From Bacteroidota bacterium (GTDB lineage Bacteria; Bacteroidota; Bacteroidia; AKYH767-A; OLB10), in the NCBI GenBank assembly GCA_016713525.1, contig JADJOZ010000007.1, forward strand, positions 1 through 64,000: DNA of 64,000 nucleotides, given 5' to 3'. The notes under the pieces are model-generated. The model saw only the letters and a program-made list of their open reading frames with translations, was not told the origin of the DNA and did not search any database. A program made the translations under genes and the position numbers. Shown here piece by piece: positions 29,167 to 38,278 of the stretch; the first letter of the stretch is position 1, and every line of letters starts with the position of its first letter.

Positions 29167-29952
29167 ATGAATTCTATAAAAACAGTAATACTTTGTGGTG
29201 GATTGGGAACCCGATTAAAGGAAGAAACGGAATACAAACCCAAGCCGATGGTAGAAGTCGGAGGTCGTCCGATCTTGTGGCACATTATGAAAAACTACAG
29301 TCATTTTGGTTTCAATAAGTTTGTTTTGTGTTTAGGATATCGCGGTGATGTAATCAAGAATTACTTCATGAACTATGAGATAAGGAACAATGATTTCACG
29401 CTAACACTCGGTAATGGCAACATGCAGGTGCATAATTCACACAGTGAAAATGGCTGGGAAATAACCTTTGCGGAAACAGGGCCTTTATCGATGACGGGCT
29501 CACGTGTTAAGCAGATTGAGAAATATATTGAAGGTGATGAATTCATGCTTACGTATGGAGATGGTGTATGCAATGTAAATATTGAAAAACTGCTAACATA
29601 TCACCGTTCACATGGAAAAATCGGAACGGTTACCGGGGTACTGCCTCCCTCCCGTTTTGGTGAACTTATTACTGATGGAGAACGTGTGCAAAGCTTTAAC
29701 GAGAAACCTCAGGTACATACAGGAGGTTTTATAAATGGCGGGTTTTTCATTTTCAATAAAAAATTCTTTGAATATCTGGATACAGAATCGGGATGTATCC
29801 TCGAACGCACACCGCTTGAAAAACTTGCATCAGAAGGGCAACTGAACATGTACAGCCATGAGGGATTCTGGCAATGTATGGATACCTATCGTGATTATGA
29901 ATATCTCAATAATTTGTGGAATTCCCATAAAGCAGAGTGGAAATGCTGGTAG
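29167..29952 (+). CDS. rfbF: glucose-1-phosphate cytidylyltransferase
   Basis: RfbF makes CDP-glucose from CTP and glucose 1-phosphate, the entry step of CDP-deoxyhexose synthesis. The 261-residue protein has the nucleotidyltransferase loop LCGGLGTRLKEET, KPMVEVGGRPILWHIM, the metal-binding YGDGV, PPSRFGEL and the C-terminal EGFWQCMDTYRDYEYLNNLW, all typical. The length is normal and no frame change is seen. Its last ten bases overlap rfbG, indicating translational coupling. Confidence 0.96.
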   Translation: MNSIKTVILCGGLGTRLKEETEYKPKPMVEVGGRPILWHIMKNYSHFGFNKFVLCLGYRGDVIKNYFMNYEIRNNDFTLTLGNGNMQVHNSHSENGWEITFAETGPLSMTGSRVKQIEKYIEGDEFMLTYGDGVCNVNIEKLLTYHRSHGKIGTVTGVLPPSRFGELITDGERVQSFNEKPQVHTGGFINGGFFIFNKKFFEYLDTESGCILERTPLEKLASEGQLNMYSHEGFWQCMDTYRDYEYLNNLWNSHKAEWKCW

Positions 29953-31040
29953 AAAATTTCTCGAATGCAGAAGTTCTGGATAGTTACTCCGGAAAGAGGG
30001 TATTTATAACCGGACATACCGGTTTCAAAGGCTCGTGGCTGAGTCTATTATTGAATTATGCAGGAGCAGTAACCAAAGGGTATGCACTGGCACCATTATA
30101 TGACAATTCACTGTACAAATATTTGGAAAGCAATTTGGATATTGAATCTCAAATTGATGATATCCGCAATATTGAAAAATTAAAAAAGTCAATTTCTGAT
30201 TTCAAGCCTGATTTCGTATTTCATTTAGCCGCACAGCCGCTGGTCAGGTATTCTTACCAATATCCTTTAGAAACATTTGAAGTAAATGTAATTGGTACGG
30301 CTCATGTTCTGGAAGCAATCCGATCACTTCAAAACAAATGTACAGCAGTTATAATTACCACCGACAAAGTTTATGAAAACAATGAAAGTGGAAATGCCTT
30401 TAAAGAAAGTGATCCATTAGGTGGACATGATCCATATAGTAGCTCAAAGGCAGGAGCAGAAATCATTACACAATCCTATCAACGATCATTTTTTCCGGTT
30501 CAGATGCTCCATAATCATCATAAAGCAGTAGCAACTGCCAGGGCAGGAAATGTAATTGGTGGTGGGGACCGAGCAACTGACCGCATCATTCCGGATTTAG
30601 TGAGAGCACTTGAGAATAACCTAACATTGGAAGTAAGAAATCCATCCTCCATCCGTCCCTGGCAGCATGTTCTTGATCCGCTGGCAGGATATTTAAAGCT
30701 TGGGTTGCTACTTAATTTTGATCCACTCAAATATACCGGAAGTTATAATTTCGGCCCATTGGAATCGGATCAGTGTACAGTTAAAGAAATTGTTGAGATT
30801 GCTATCAAGCAATGGGGATCAGGAAACTACGAAACACCTGAACAATTCGATCAACCACATGAAGCCACAAACCTAAAACTCGATATCACAAAATCACTTA
30901 CTCAACTACAATGGAAACCAATATGGGATGCAAAAACAGCAGTAGAAAAGAGTATTCAATGGTACAAAAAAATAAACGAAACTTCTGGTAATGCAATGAA
31001 ATGTTGCATGGTTAATGTTGAGGAGTTTTATAAGAATTAG
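29943..31040 (+). CDS. rfbG: CDP-glucose 4,6-dehydratase
   Basis: RfbG converts CDP-glucose to CDP-4-keto-6-deoxyglucose, the branching intermediate of CDP-sugar pathways. The 365-residue short-chain dehydrogenase has the NAD-binding ITGHTGFKGSWLSLLL, FHLAAQPLVRYSY, TTDKVYEN, the active-site DPYSSSKAGAE (Tyr and Lys) and ATARAGNVIGGGD, followed by IRPWQHVLDPLAGYL. The ATG at 29943 lies inside the end of rfbF; a GTG two codons earlier is possible but less likely. The methyltransferase gene follows after 9 bases. Confidence 0.95.
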   Translation: MLVENFSNAEVLDSYSGKRVFITGHTGFKGSWLSLLLNYAGAVTKGYALAPLYDNSLYKYLESNLDIESQIDDIRNIEKLKKSISDFKPDFVFHLAAQPLVRYSYQYPLETFEVNVIGTAHVLEAIRSLQNKCTAVIITTDKVYENNESGNAFKESDPLGGHDPYSSSKAGAEIITQSYQRSFFPVQMLHNHHKAVATARAGNVIGGGDRATDRIIPDLVRALENNLTLEVRNPSSIRPWQHVLDPLAGYLKLGLLLNFDPLKYTGSYNFGPLESDQCTVKEIVEIAIKQWGSGNYETPEQFDQPHEATNLKLDITKSLTQLQWKPIWDAKTAVEKSIQWYKKINETSGNAMKCCMVNVEEFYKN

Positions 31041-31049
31041 AAAATACAA

Positions 31050-32273
31050 ATGAGTTCAGTATATCAAAATAAAATATCTTCTTGCAGAATCTGTGGTAGC
31101 AACCAACTTAAAACTGTAATTCATTTAGCTAAGATGCCATTCACTGATGAATTTATTTCAAGTGATCAATTGGGAACTGAGTTTTTGAGCGACATAGATA
31201 TTGCAGTTTGCAAACAATGTGCTTGTGCCCAAAATATTAATGATACTGATATGGGTGCATATTACCAGGATTACACTTATTCTGTACAATCATCTGGTTT
31301 TGCTTTAAGTTTCATGAGTACACTGGCAGAACGGATCAAATCCAATTATTTTTCCAACAAAACTGCTCCCTCAATGCTTGAAATAGGAAGTGGTACTGGA
31401 GAACAATTAATGGCATTCAAAAAATTAGGCTTTCGTGTAATTGGCGTTGAACCATCTGATAAACTTTCCGAATACGCCAATAGCCAGGAAATCAAAACAT
31501 TAACAACTTTTTTTGACGAGAATACAACTCAGATTGTTGATCCGGAGTTCAGAACTGTTGATGCTATTGTTACAAGCTATACGTTCGATCATATTCCGAG
31601 ACCAGTAGAGGTTCTGAATAATATTCATAAAATACTAAATGATGATGGTTTATTAATCATTGAAGTTCATAATCTGGAGTTAATCAGACAACGAAATGAA
31701 TTTTGTTTATTCGAACATGAACATTACACGTACTTGAACGAAAGAACTATGCGATATCTTTTGAATCAGAACAATTTTGATGTCGTAACTTTTAAACTAT
31801 TAGAGGAAAGCGAAAAGAGAGCAAACTCCTTGTTAGTAGTTGCGAAAAAAGCAAATAAATCAAACATAAGTGAAGTTGATGTTTTAAATGAAATCCATTT
31901 GCTGGATTCATTAAATAACGAAATCAATAAATCAATTTCACGTATTGATAATTGGCTAAATGAAAATAAAAAATACAAAATTGTAGCATACGGTGCCGGT
32001 GGCAGAGGGATAATGACAATTGCTGCGTTGGCCAATTCAAATTATATTCAATATATTGTAGATAAAAATCCGAAATCAGATAACATTTTTGCACCAAAAT
32101 CACATCTTCCTGTATATGGCATTGAGAGATTAGCAGAAAATCGTGCTGATAAAATACTGATATTTAGCTTTGGATATTACAATGAAATAGTTTCAGAATT
32201 AACCTCAAAATTTGGGTATACCAAAGACCAGTTCATAAGCATTCTCGAACTATTAGAACCTGCCAATGCCTGA
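31050..32273 (+). CDS. NDP-4-keto-sugar C-methyltransferase
   Basis: The 407-residue protein has the three-part layout of sugar C-methyltransferases such as TylC3/EryBIII/TcaB9: an N-terminal zinc module (CRICGS...VCKQCACAQ), a central AdoMet domain (MLEIGSGTGEQLMAF, IVTSYTFDHIPRPVEVL) with the catalytic-region LFEHEHYTYLNE, and a C-terminal Rossmann-like domain (VAYGAGGRGIMTIAALAN). Enzymes of this type add a methyl branch next to a keto group, commonly at C3. Directly after rfbG it should act on CDP-4-keto-6-deoxyglucose or a derivative (inference). It overlaps the next gene by 8 bases. Confidence 0.9.
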   Translation: MSSVYQNKISSCRICGSNQLKTVIHLAKMPFTDEFISSDQLGTEFLSDIDIAVCKQCACAQNINDTDMGAYYQDYTYSVQSSGFALSFMSTLAERIKSNYFSNKTAPSMLEIGSGTGEQLMAFKKLGFRVIGVEPSDKLSEYANSQEIKTLTTFFDENTTQIVDPEFRTVDAIVTSYTFDHIPRPVEVLNNIHKILNDDGLLIIEVHNLELIRQRNEFCLFEHEHYTYLNERTMRYLLNQNNFDVVTFKLLEESEKRANSLLVVAKKANKSNISEVDVLNEIHLLDSLNNEINKSISRIDNWLNENKKYKIVAYGAGGRGIMTIAALANSNYIQYIVDKNPKSDNIFAPKSHLPVYGIERLAENRADKILIFSFGYYNEIVSELTSKFGYTKDQFISILELLEPANA

Positions 32274-33148
32274 AATAATCATACATGGAGCATCTAGTTT
32301 TTTAGGCAAAGCATTTTGCCAGACGTCTTTATTCGAATAACATTCCATTTATTATTGTTGCCAGAAACAAATCAGATTTATCTGTTTGGGAAAATTTGCA
32401 AGGCATCAAACTGCTCAGGTATAATAATTCAATAGGTGAAATCAATTTAAATATCGAATCATCTTCTACATTCTACGAATTTTCCTGGCAGGGCGTATTT
32501 GGAGTCGACAGAAATGATCCTTCTCAAATTACAACTAACATTCCATTAATAATCTCTTCAATCGAATTCGCAAATAGAATTGGATCTAAACATTGGATTG
32601 GGATTGGCTCTCAAGCTGAATATGGAAATCTGGATAAGAAAATTTCTGAAAGTGATTTTTGTAATCCAACAACATTGTATGGAAAATCAAAGCTAATTTC
32701 AGGTAATATATCAAAAGAATTGTGTAAGTCTTTTAATATGTAACATTCATGGCTACGATTATTCTCGGTTTATGGTCCAGATGACAATCATGAATGGCTG
32801 ATTCAATATTTGATAAAAAAAATGCTGAAAAATGAGCCAATAGATGTAACCAAAGCAGAACAGATATGGGACTATCTATTTGTAGAAGACATTAGTGATT
32901 TACTATTAAAGTTATCAAATTCGGGAGGGGTCGGAATTGCAAATCTTGGAAGTGGAAATGGCATTGTAGTAAAAGAAATTATTAATATCATAAAAGACAA
33001 AACCGGCTCAAATTCAATCATTAATTTTGGAGCAATTCCATATCGGCCAGATCAAGTCATGAAAATGGAGGCCGATATCAAAAGCTCAGAGAACATACCG
33101 GATGGAGTCCGAATACAGACTTTGAAACAGGTATTCAGAAAACAATAA
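32266..33148 (+). CDS. NAD-dependent epimerase/4-ketoreductase, interrupted
   Basis: The ATG at 32266 opens IIIHGASSFLGKAF, the GxxxxxG nucleotide loop of short-chain dehydrogenase/epimerases. A frame change near 32325 moves the rest to another frame: IPFIIVARNKSDL, HWIGIGSQAEYGN, the active-site TTLYGKSKLISG (Tyr-x3-Lys) and then, after an in-frame TAA at about 32741, HSWLRLFSVYGPDD, WDYLFVEDISDLLL and GIANLGSGNGI. Without the two lesions it is a normal ~294-residue enzyme. The position suggests it reduces or epimerises the 4-keto group of the branched CDP-sugar; which one cannot be told from sequence. Confidence 0.85.
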
Positions 33149-33179
33149 ATTCATTAATGGTTAAGAACTGAAATATTTA

Positions 33180-33975
33180 ATGACGAAAACTAACACTATA
33201 GCTAAAAATATCCGTCGTTCCATACTACAGATGAATCATAGATCAAATGCATCGCATTCCGGATCTGCCCTGTCAATAGTTGAGTTGTTGACTGTATTAT
33301 ACTTTAAGTACTTAAACATCGACCCGAAAGAGCCGAAAAATGACAAAAGGGACAGATTTATTCTAAGCAAAGGACACGCTAGTAGTGCATTATATTCGGT
33401 ATTAGCTGAAAAGGGCTTTTTTTCCAAAAACATATCTTGACAAATTTTACATTGATAACGGGATCCTTCCCGGACATGTCGATAAAGATGCTGCTCCTGG
33501 CTTGGAATGTGCTGCAGGTTCATTAGGTCATGGACTTTCAATTGGTGTAGGCATGGCAATTGCATCTAAATATAAAAAACACAATTCGAAAGTTGTAGTT
33601 TTGATCAGCGATGGTGAATTAAATGAAGGATCAATTTGGGAGCCACTACTTCTTGCCCCTCATTTAAATCTAAATAATCTGACTGTTATTATAGATTATA
33701 ACAAAATACAGAGCTTCGGCCTTACTAATGAAATTGTAAATCTCGAACCTCTAAGCGATAAACTAATCGCATTTAATTGGGATGTTTTTGAAATTGACGG
33801 ACATAACTTTGAAGAAATAGAAACGGCGTTGAATTCCAAATCCTCAAAACCCAAAATTATAATTGCACATACCATCAAAGGGAAAGGTGTAAGTTTTATG
33901 GAAAACAAGCTTGAATGGCATTATAGATCTCCTAATGATGAATTACTCAAGAAAGCGTTGGCAGAATTAAAGTAA
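33180..33975 (+). CDS. transketolase-like enzyme, N-terminal (TPP-binding) subunit, one frameshift
   Basis: This is the thiamine-diphosphate half of a split transketolase, about 264 residues: NIRRSILQMNHRSNASHSGSAL, RFILSKGHASSALYSVLAEKG, GHVDKDAAPGLECAAGSLGHGLS, the TPP motif ISDGELNEGSIWE...IIDYNKIQ and HTIKGKGVSFMEN. The frame changes near 33420, where one T too many in a T7 run converts GFFPKTYLDKFY into a stop. The C-terminal subunit is the next gene. Split transketolases in sugar clusters are separate from the housekeeping enzyme. A role in adding a two-carbon branch to the CDP-sugar is inferred from context. Confidence 0.9.
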
Positions 33976-34000
33976 TAAATAAATAAGGCACTGCTTAGTC

Positions 34001-34920
34001 ATGAGAAAAACGTTTATAAATACACTAGTCGAACTGGCAAGAAAAGACAAAAGAATTTTCTTAATAACACCAGATATAGGATATTCGGTTTTGGAACCTT
34101 TCATGCATGAATTTCCTGAACGCTATCTTAATGTCGGAGTTGCTGAACAGAATGCAGTTTCCATTGCAGCAGGACTTGCTTTAAGTGGTTTGATTCCGTA
34201 TGTATATACAATTATGCCATTTGTAGCCATGCGTCCATATGAGCAAATCAGAGTTGATGTTGCATATATGAACACAAATGTAAGAATAATTGGAGTTGGT
34301 GCTGGTTTTTCATATGGAGCTGCCGGTGCAACTCACATTCTATTGAAGATATTGCAATTATGAGATGCATGCCAAATATGACAGTAATCTGTCCGGGAGA
34401 TCCGTGGGAAGTAGAACAATCGATAATTGCATCCCAAAGCTATGAAGGACCTATGTTTTTCAGACTAGGCAAACAAGGTGAACCCAACATCAATTCTAAT
34501 AAATCCAAATTTAAAATTGGTAAAGGGATTACAATAAAAAAGGGTAGTGATTTACATATCATCACCACCAGTAATACTCTTGAAATGAGTAATGAGATCT
34601 GTGAATTATTGAAGAAAAAAAATCTATCAGCATCATTGATAAGTATGCATACCATAAAACCATTAGACACACGACTGATCAATTCCTTACTTAAGACCAA
34701 TAAACCTATTTTCACTATTGAGGAACATAGCAGAATTGGAGGATTGGGGTCAGCAGTGGCTGAGATCATAGCTGAATCAAAATTCCATCCGGTTTTTAAA
34801 CGATTTGGTCTCGACGATCAGTTTTCTCACTATGTGGGATCACATTCTTTTATAAAAGAAAAGTATGGATTGACTATTCCAATAATAACAAGCAAAATTC
34901 TAAAATCAATTTTAAACTAA
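34001..34920 (+). CDS. transketolase-like enzyme, C-terminal subunit, one frameshift
   Basis: The pyrimidine-binding half of the split transketolase, about 307 residues: LITPDIGYSVLEPFM, YLNVGVAEQNAVSIAAGLA (with the cofactor-activating glutamate), PFVAMRPYEQIRVD, GVGAGFSYGAAGATH, then IEDIAIMRCMPNMTVICPGD and FRLGKQGEP. The final domain (IITTSNTLEMSNEICELL, FTIEEHSRIGGLGSAVAEI) is the normal transketolase C-terminal fold. One base is missing near 34337 in what should read GATHHSIED. Together with the preceding gene it gives a complete alpha2beta2-type enzyme. Confidence 0.9.
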
Positions 34921-34922
34921 TT

Positions 34923-35680
34923 ATGGCAAAGAAAAAAATAGAAATAAAAAGAAATATTTCAAATAGAGAAATTAGTCAACGAGAACACTTTTTACAATTG
35001 TTCAAACAAACTCCAATTCCTGATGAAGAAATTCAATTAAACTTAGGTTTATATATCAATCGACAAAACTTATCTAGAATAATATTCATGCATGAGTTAT
35101 ACAAGAAAATAATTAACACTACAGGTATTGTAATTGAACTCGGATGTAGATGGGGACAAAATTTGGCTCTGTTTCAATCTTTTAGAGGAATGTATGAGCC
35201 ATACAATTATAATAGGAAAATTGTAGGATTTGATTCGTTTGAAGGCTTCAAATCTATTCACAAAAAAGATGGAAAAGCATCAATAGTTTATGAAGGTGCT
35301 TATGCCGTCACTTCAAATTATGAGGAACATCTTGACAAAGTTCTTGCACATCATGAAACTGAAAGTCCAATATCTCACATTAAAAGTATGAAATCATTAA
35401 GGGAGATGCAACCAAAACACTCGAAGCATACTTAAATACTAATCCCGAGACCATTATAGCTCTAATATATTTTGATTTTGATATCTATGCACCCACTAAA
35501 AGATGTTTAGAACTAATAAAAAATCATATTACAAAAGGTACTGTCATTGGATTTGATGAATTAAACTGGCATGATTACCCTGGAGAAACATTGGCATTAA
35601 ACGAAGTTTTTTGGTTTAGACAAATATGCAATACACAGATCTCCCTTTGCCCTACTCCATCGTACATCGTAATTGATTAG
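34923..35680 (+). CDS. TylF/MycF-like class I methyltransferase, one frameshift
   Basis: About 252 residues. The AdoMet site VIELGCRWGQNLALF, FDSFEGFKS and the late motif IYFDFDIYAPTKRCLELIKNHI with VIGFDELNW (the metal-binding acidic residues of TylF/MycF macrolide sugar O-methyltransferases) are visible. The frame changes near 35392, joining HIKS to KGDATKTLEAYL. The stop at 35678-35680 is in the second frame. Family members methylate sugar hydroxyls or other small acceptors, so this could O-methylate the finished deoxysugar. It follows the transketolase subunit after 2 bases and is visibly AT-rich. Confidence 0.82.
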
Positions 35681-35694
35681 ATTTCAAGGTTAAC

Positions 35695-36788
35695 ATGACA
35701 ACATTTCAAAAACTTTATCAATTACCATTCCAACATGGAATAGATCTGTACTTATAACAGGTTTACTTGATCAAATTTGCGATCAAGTAATTTCAGATAA
35801 AATTGAAAATGATGTAGAACTTTTGATTTCCAATAATGGTTCAGATGATAACACAGAAAATGCTTGTCTGGCTTATAGAAATAAATTCAATTTCATTACA
35901 TATCACAATAATGGAAGAAATATAGGAGCACAGGACAATGTACTAAAATGTTTTGAACTGGCATCAGGAAAGTATATCATTCTGTTTGGTGACGATGACA
36001 GAATCCAAACCGGTGCCATTAAACAAATTTTACATGTTCTAAGATCAAATACAGGGATTGATTTGATACTAGTTAGTTCAAATTTAAAGTCAAATCCTTT
36101 TAGTGATGGTTCATTTATAAATCTATTACAACTAGTAGAAAACTTTTACTATAATATTGGCAATGCAGGTTTATTCATCTATAAAGTATCTCTTGCAAAA
36201 AATGTACTTGCAAAACATCAATTTTCTGATTTTAATAAAAGTTGGCCTCAAACCCAGTTAATGGTTCTTGGAATAGAAGATATTCACAAGTCATCATGTT
36301 TAATAACAGAAATTAAAATAAATGCTCCGGGACTTCATGAACAAGTTATGGTATATAGTTCATATTATCTTTATCGTACAACATTTTTTGATTTAATTGA
36401 TTCAATTGAATCTATAAAACATGAAATTGATCACAAGGTATATATATCCTCAAGAAGCTACCTAAGTAGAAACTTATCACAAGTTTCATTTAACATATTA
36501 CAATGTGGGATATTTGTAGATGATACAACTCTTAGAATTAAAACCAGAAAACATATATTTAGTAATTTAAAATTGTTCAATACAAAAGAAAAAATGTATA
36601 TGAGTTGTATTGCAAGTATATTATATCTACCTACTTTCTTGTCGAAACCACTATCAGACATTTTCATTTTCATTTTAAAAGGGCGAAACGGACTTATAAA
36701 GAAAAATAAATTTGTTCTAGCGGAAAAACAAAAAAAATCAAATCAATTGAACTCCAAATCAAATGAAATAAGAGAATTTAGTTTTTGA
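35695..36788 (+). CDS. family 2 glycosyltransferase, one frameshift
   Basis: A GT-A glycosyltransferase of about 364 residues. Upstream of the long frame, the DNA reads LSITIPTWNRSVLITGLLDQI after one base is restored near 35713, linking to the ATG at 35695. Then follow LLISNNGSDDNTENACLAY and LFGDDDRIQTGAIKQIL, the nucleotide-sugar and metal-binding parts of GT2. The C-terminal half is helical without clear membrane spans and ends in a basic, Lys/Asn-rich tail. It is the last gene of the CDP-sugar cassette and is a good candidate to transfer the modified sugar. Donor and acceptor are inferred only. Confidence 0.82.
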
Positions 36789-36904
36789 ATTTTGACTACA
36801 AAAAATATTTCTTCTTTGTTAATTATGCGATAATCCCAAAATAGATGATAAGAGCAACTTTACATTCCCCTAATTACATCATTTAAAATCGCCTCTCAAG
36901 CTTT

Positions 36905-38094
36905 AATAATAATTTCAACTTTTATATTCATTATCAATTGCTAAAGGAGCTGGCACATGGAACTATATTGGAAATTATAACGGAGGAAATTGTGACCTTA
37001 CGTTTTACTTCACAATTGGACAAAAGGGATATGTTGGAGGAGGAAGAACTTCAATTTCAATTTTTAAAAGCGATTTCTGGGAATTTAATCCAACAAATAA
37101 CACATGGACTCAATTAGCAGACTATTTAGGAGGTGACAAAGGGCAGCAAATTGCATTTGCAAGCCCAGTCAAAGGTTATGTTGGTTTAGGCTTTGATGGA
37201 AATGCATTCTTCAATGACTTCTATGAATATAACCCATTGACAAACATCTGGAGTCAGAAGGCAACATTCCCAGGATCTGGAAGATATTCATCATTATCAT
37301 TTTACATCAATGGATATGGTTATGTTGCAACAGGGTTTGATGGAAATCCTAAAAAGATGTATGGCAGTATAATCCTATATCAGATACATGGGTTCAAAAA
37401 TAATTTTCCAGGCCCACCAAGACAAGGCGCAAACGGTTTTGCTATTGGAGATGCCGGATATATATTAGCAGGATTTAATAATGGAACTTCATATGATTTC
37501 TGGAAATATGATCCAATTAACGATTTATGGGTTCAAAAAACTAACTTCCCTTCAATACCTAGAAGAGCTATGGCATACTTTGTGATTAATGGCACTGCAT
37601 ACGCTGGATTAGGTTACGACAACACAGTATTTCACACCGATTTCTACTCATTTGACACAACTAATAACCAGTGGACATCTGAAACCAACTTCGGTGGTTC
37701 AGCTCGATACCTCACGTTTAGCTTTAACATTAACAATTCCGGATATCTCGGAACAGGTTCTAATGGGCAAATAAGTTCTCCAAACTTTTTAAATGATGTA
37801 TGGGAATTTATTCCAGGGTCAATTGGTCTAGACCAAAATCAGGATGTCTTTTACCAAGTCTGGTTCAATCATGAAAATAATTCGTTAAATTTAGAATTAG
37901 AAGTGAATGCTGGCAGGATATGTATGATTAACATTTTCAATCAAAATGGTCAAGTGGTTTCAAGTGGTAAAATAAACAGCATTAGGGGAAATCTAGAATA
38001 TAAAATTAATGCGAATTTATCACCTGGAATTTACTTTTATTCAATCCTTTTTAGTTCAAATAAAAGAAAGACAGGGAAATTTCTGGTTAAGTAA
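36905..38094 (+). CDS. second Kelch-repeat T9SS-exported protein, 5' end unclear
   Basis: An open frame from about 36905 reads LLYSLSIAKGAGTWNYIGNYNGG and continues through Kelch-like blades (GYVGGGRTS, DFWEFNPTNNTWTQLADYL, GYVGLGFDGNAFFNDFYEYNP, GYGYVATGFDGN) to 37330. A pair of compensating indels at about 37363 and 37400 hides one strand, and the frame then continues to a type A sorting domain (LNLELEVNAGRICMINIFNQNGQVV, GIYFYSILFSSNKRKTGKFLVK). The signal peptide start is lost to a frame change near 36900; the hydrophobic stretch before it is in another frame. It is a paralogue of the 27712-28899 protein. Confidence 0.82.
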
Positions 38095-38278
38095 TTCGGC
38101 ATCACCAATCGATCATAATTTTCAATGAGAATTAATTTACTATATACGAGAACAAAGTGAAATTTACAGGGCGAGAACTTTATGGTGAACACTTAACCAA
38201 AATTTTTGATACCAGAAGTACAGAAAGATACAGATGACAATATTAATTACAAAAGTAGTATGCAAATCTAAAATTGTT

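Noticed and set aside
12415..32745. TAA recoded as glutamate or another amino acid
   Set aside because: TAA ends many intact genes here (rplS, rpmH, nadC), so the two internal TAA codons are better explained as errors or mutations.
33180..34920. Four separate transketolase fragments
   Set aside because: Motif order shows two genes, each with one single-base frame change; the N/C split itself, with a stop, spacer and new ATG, is real.
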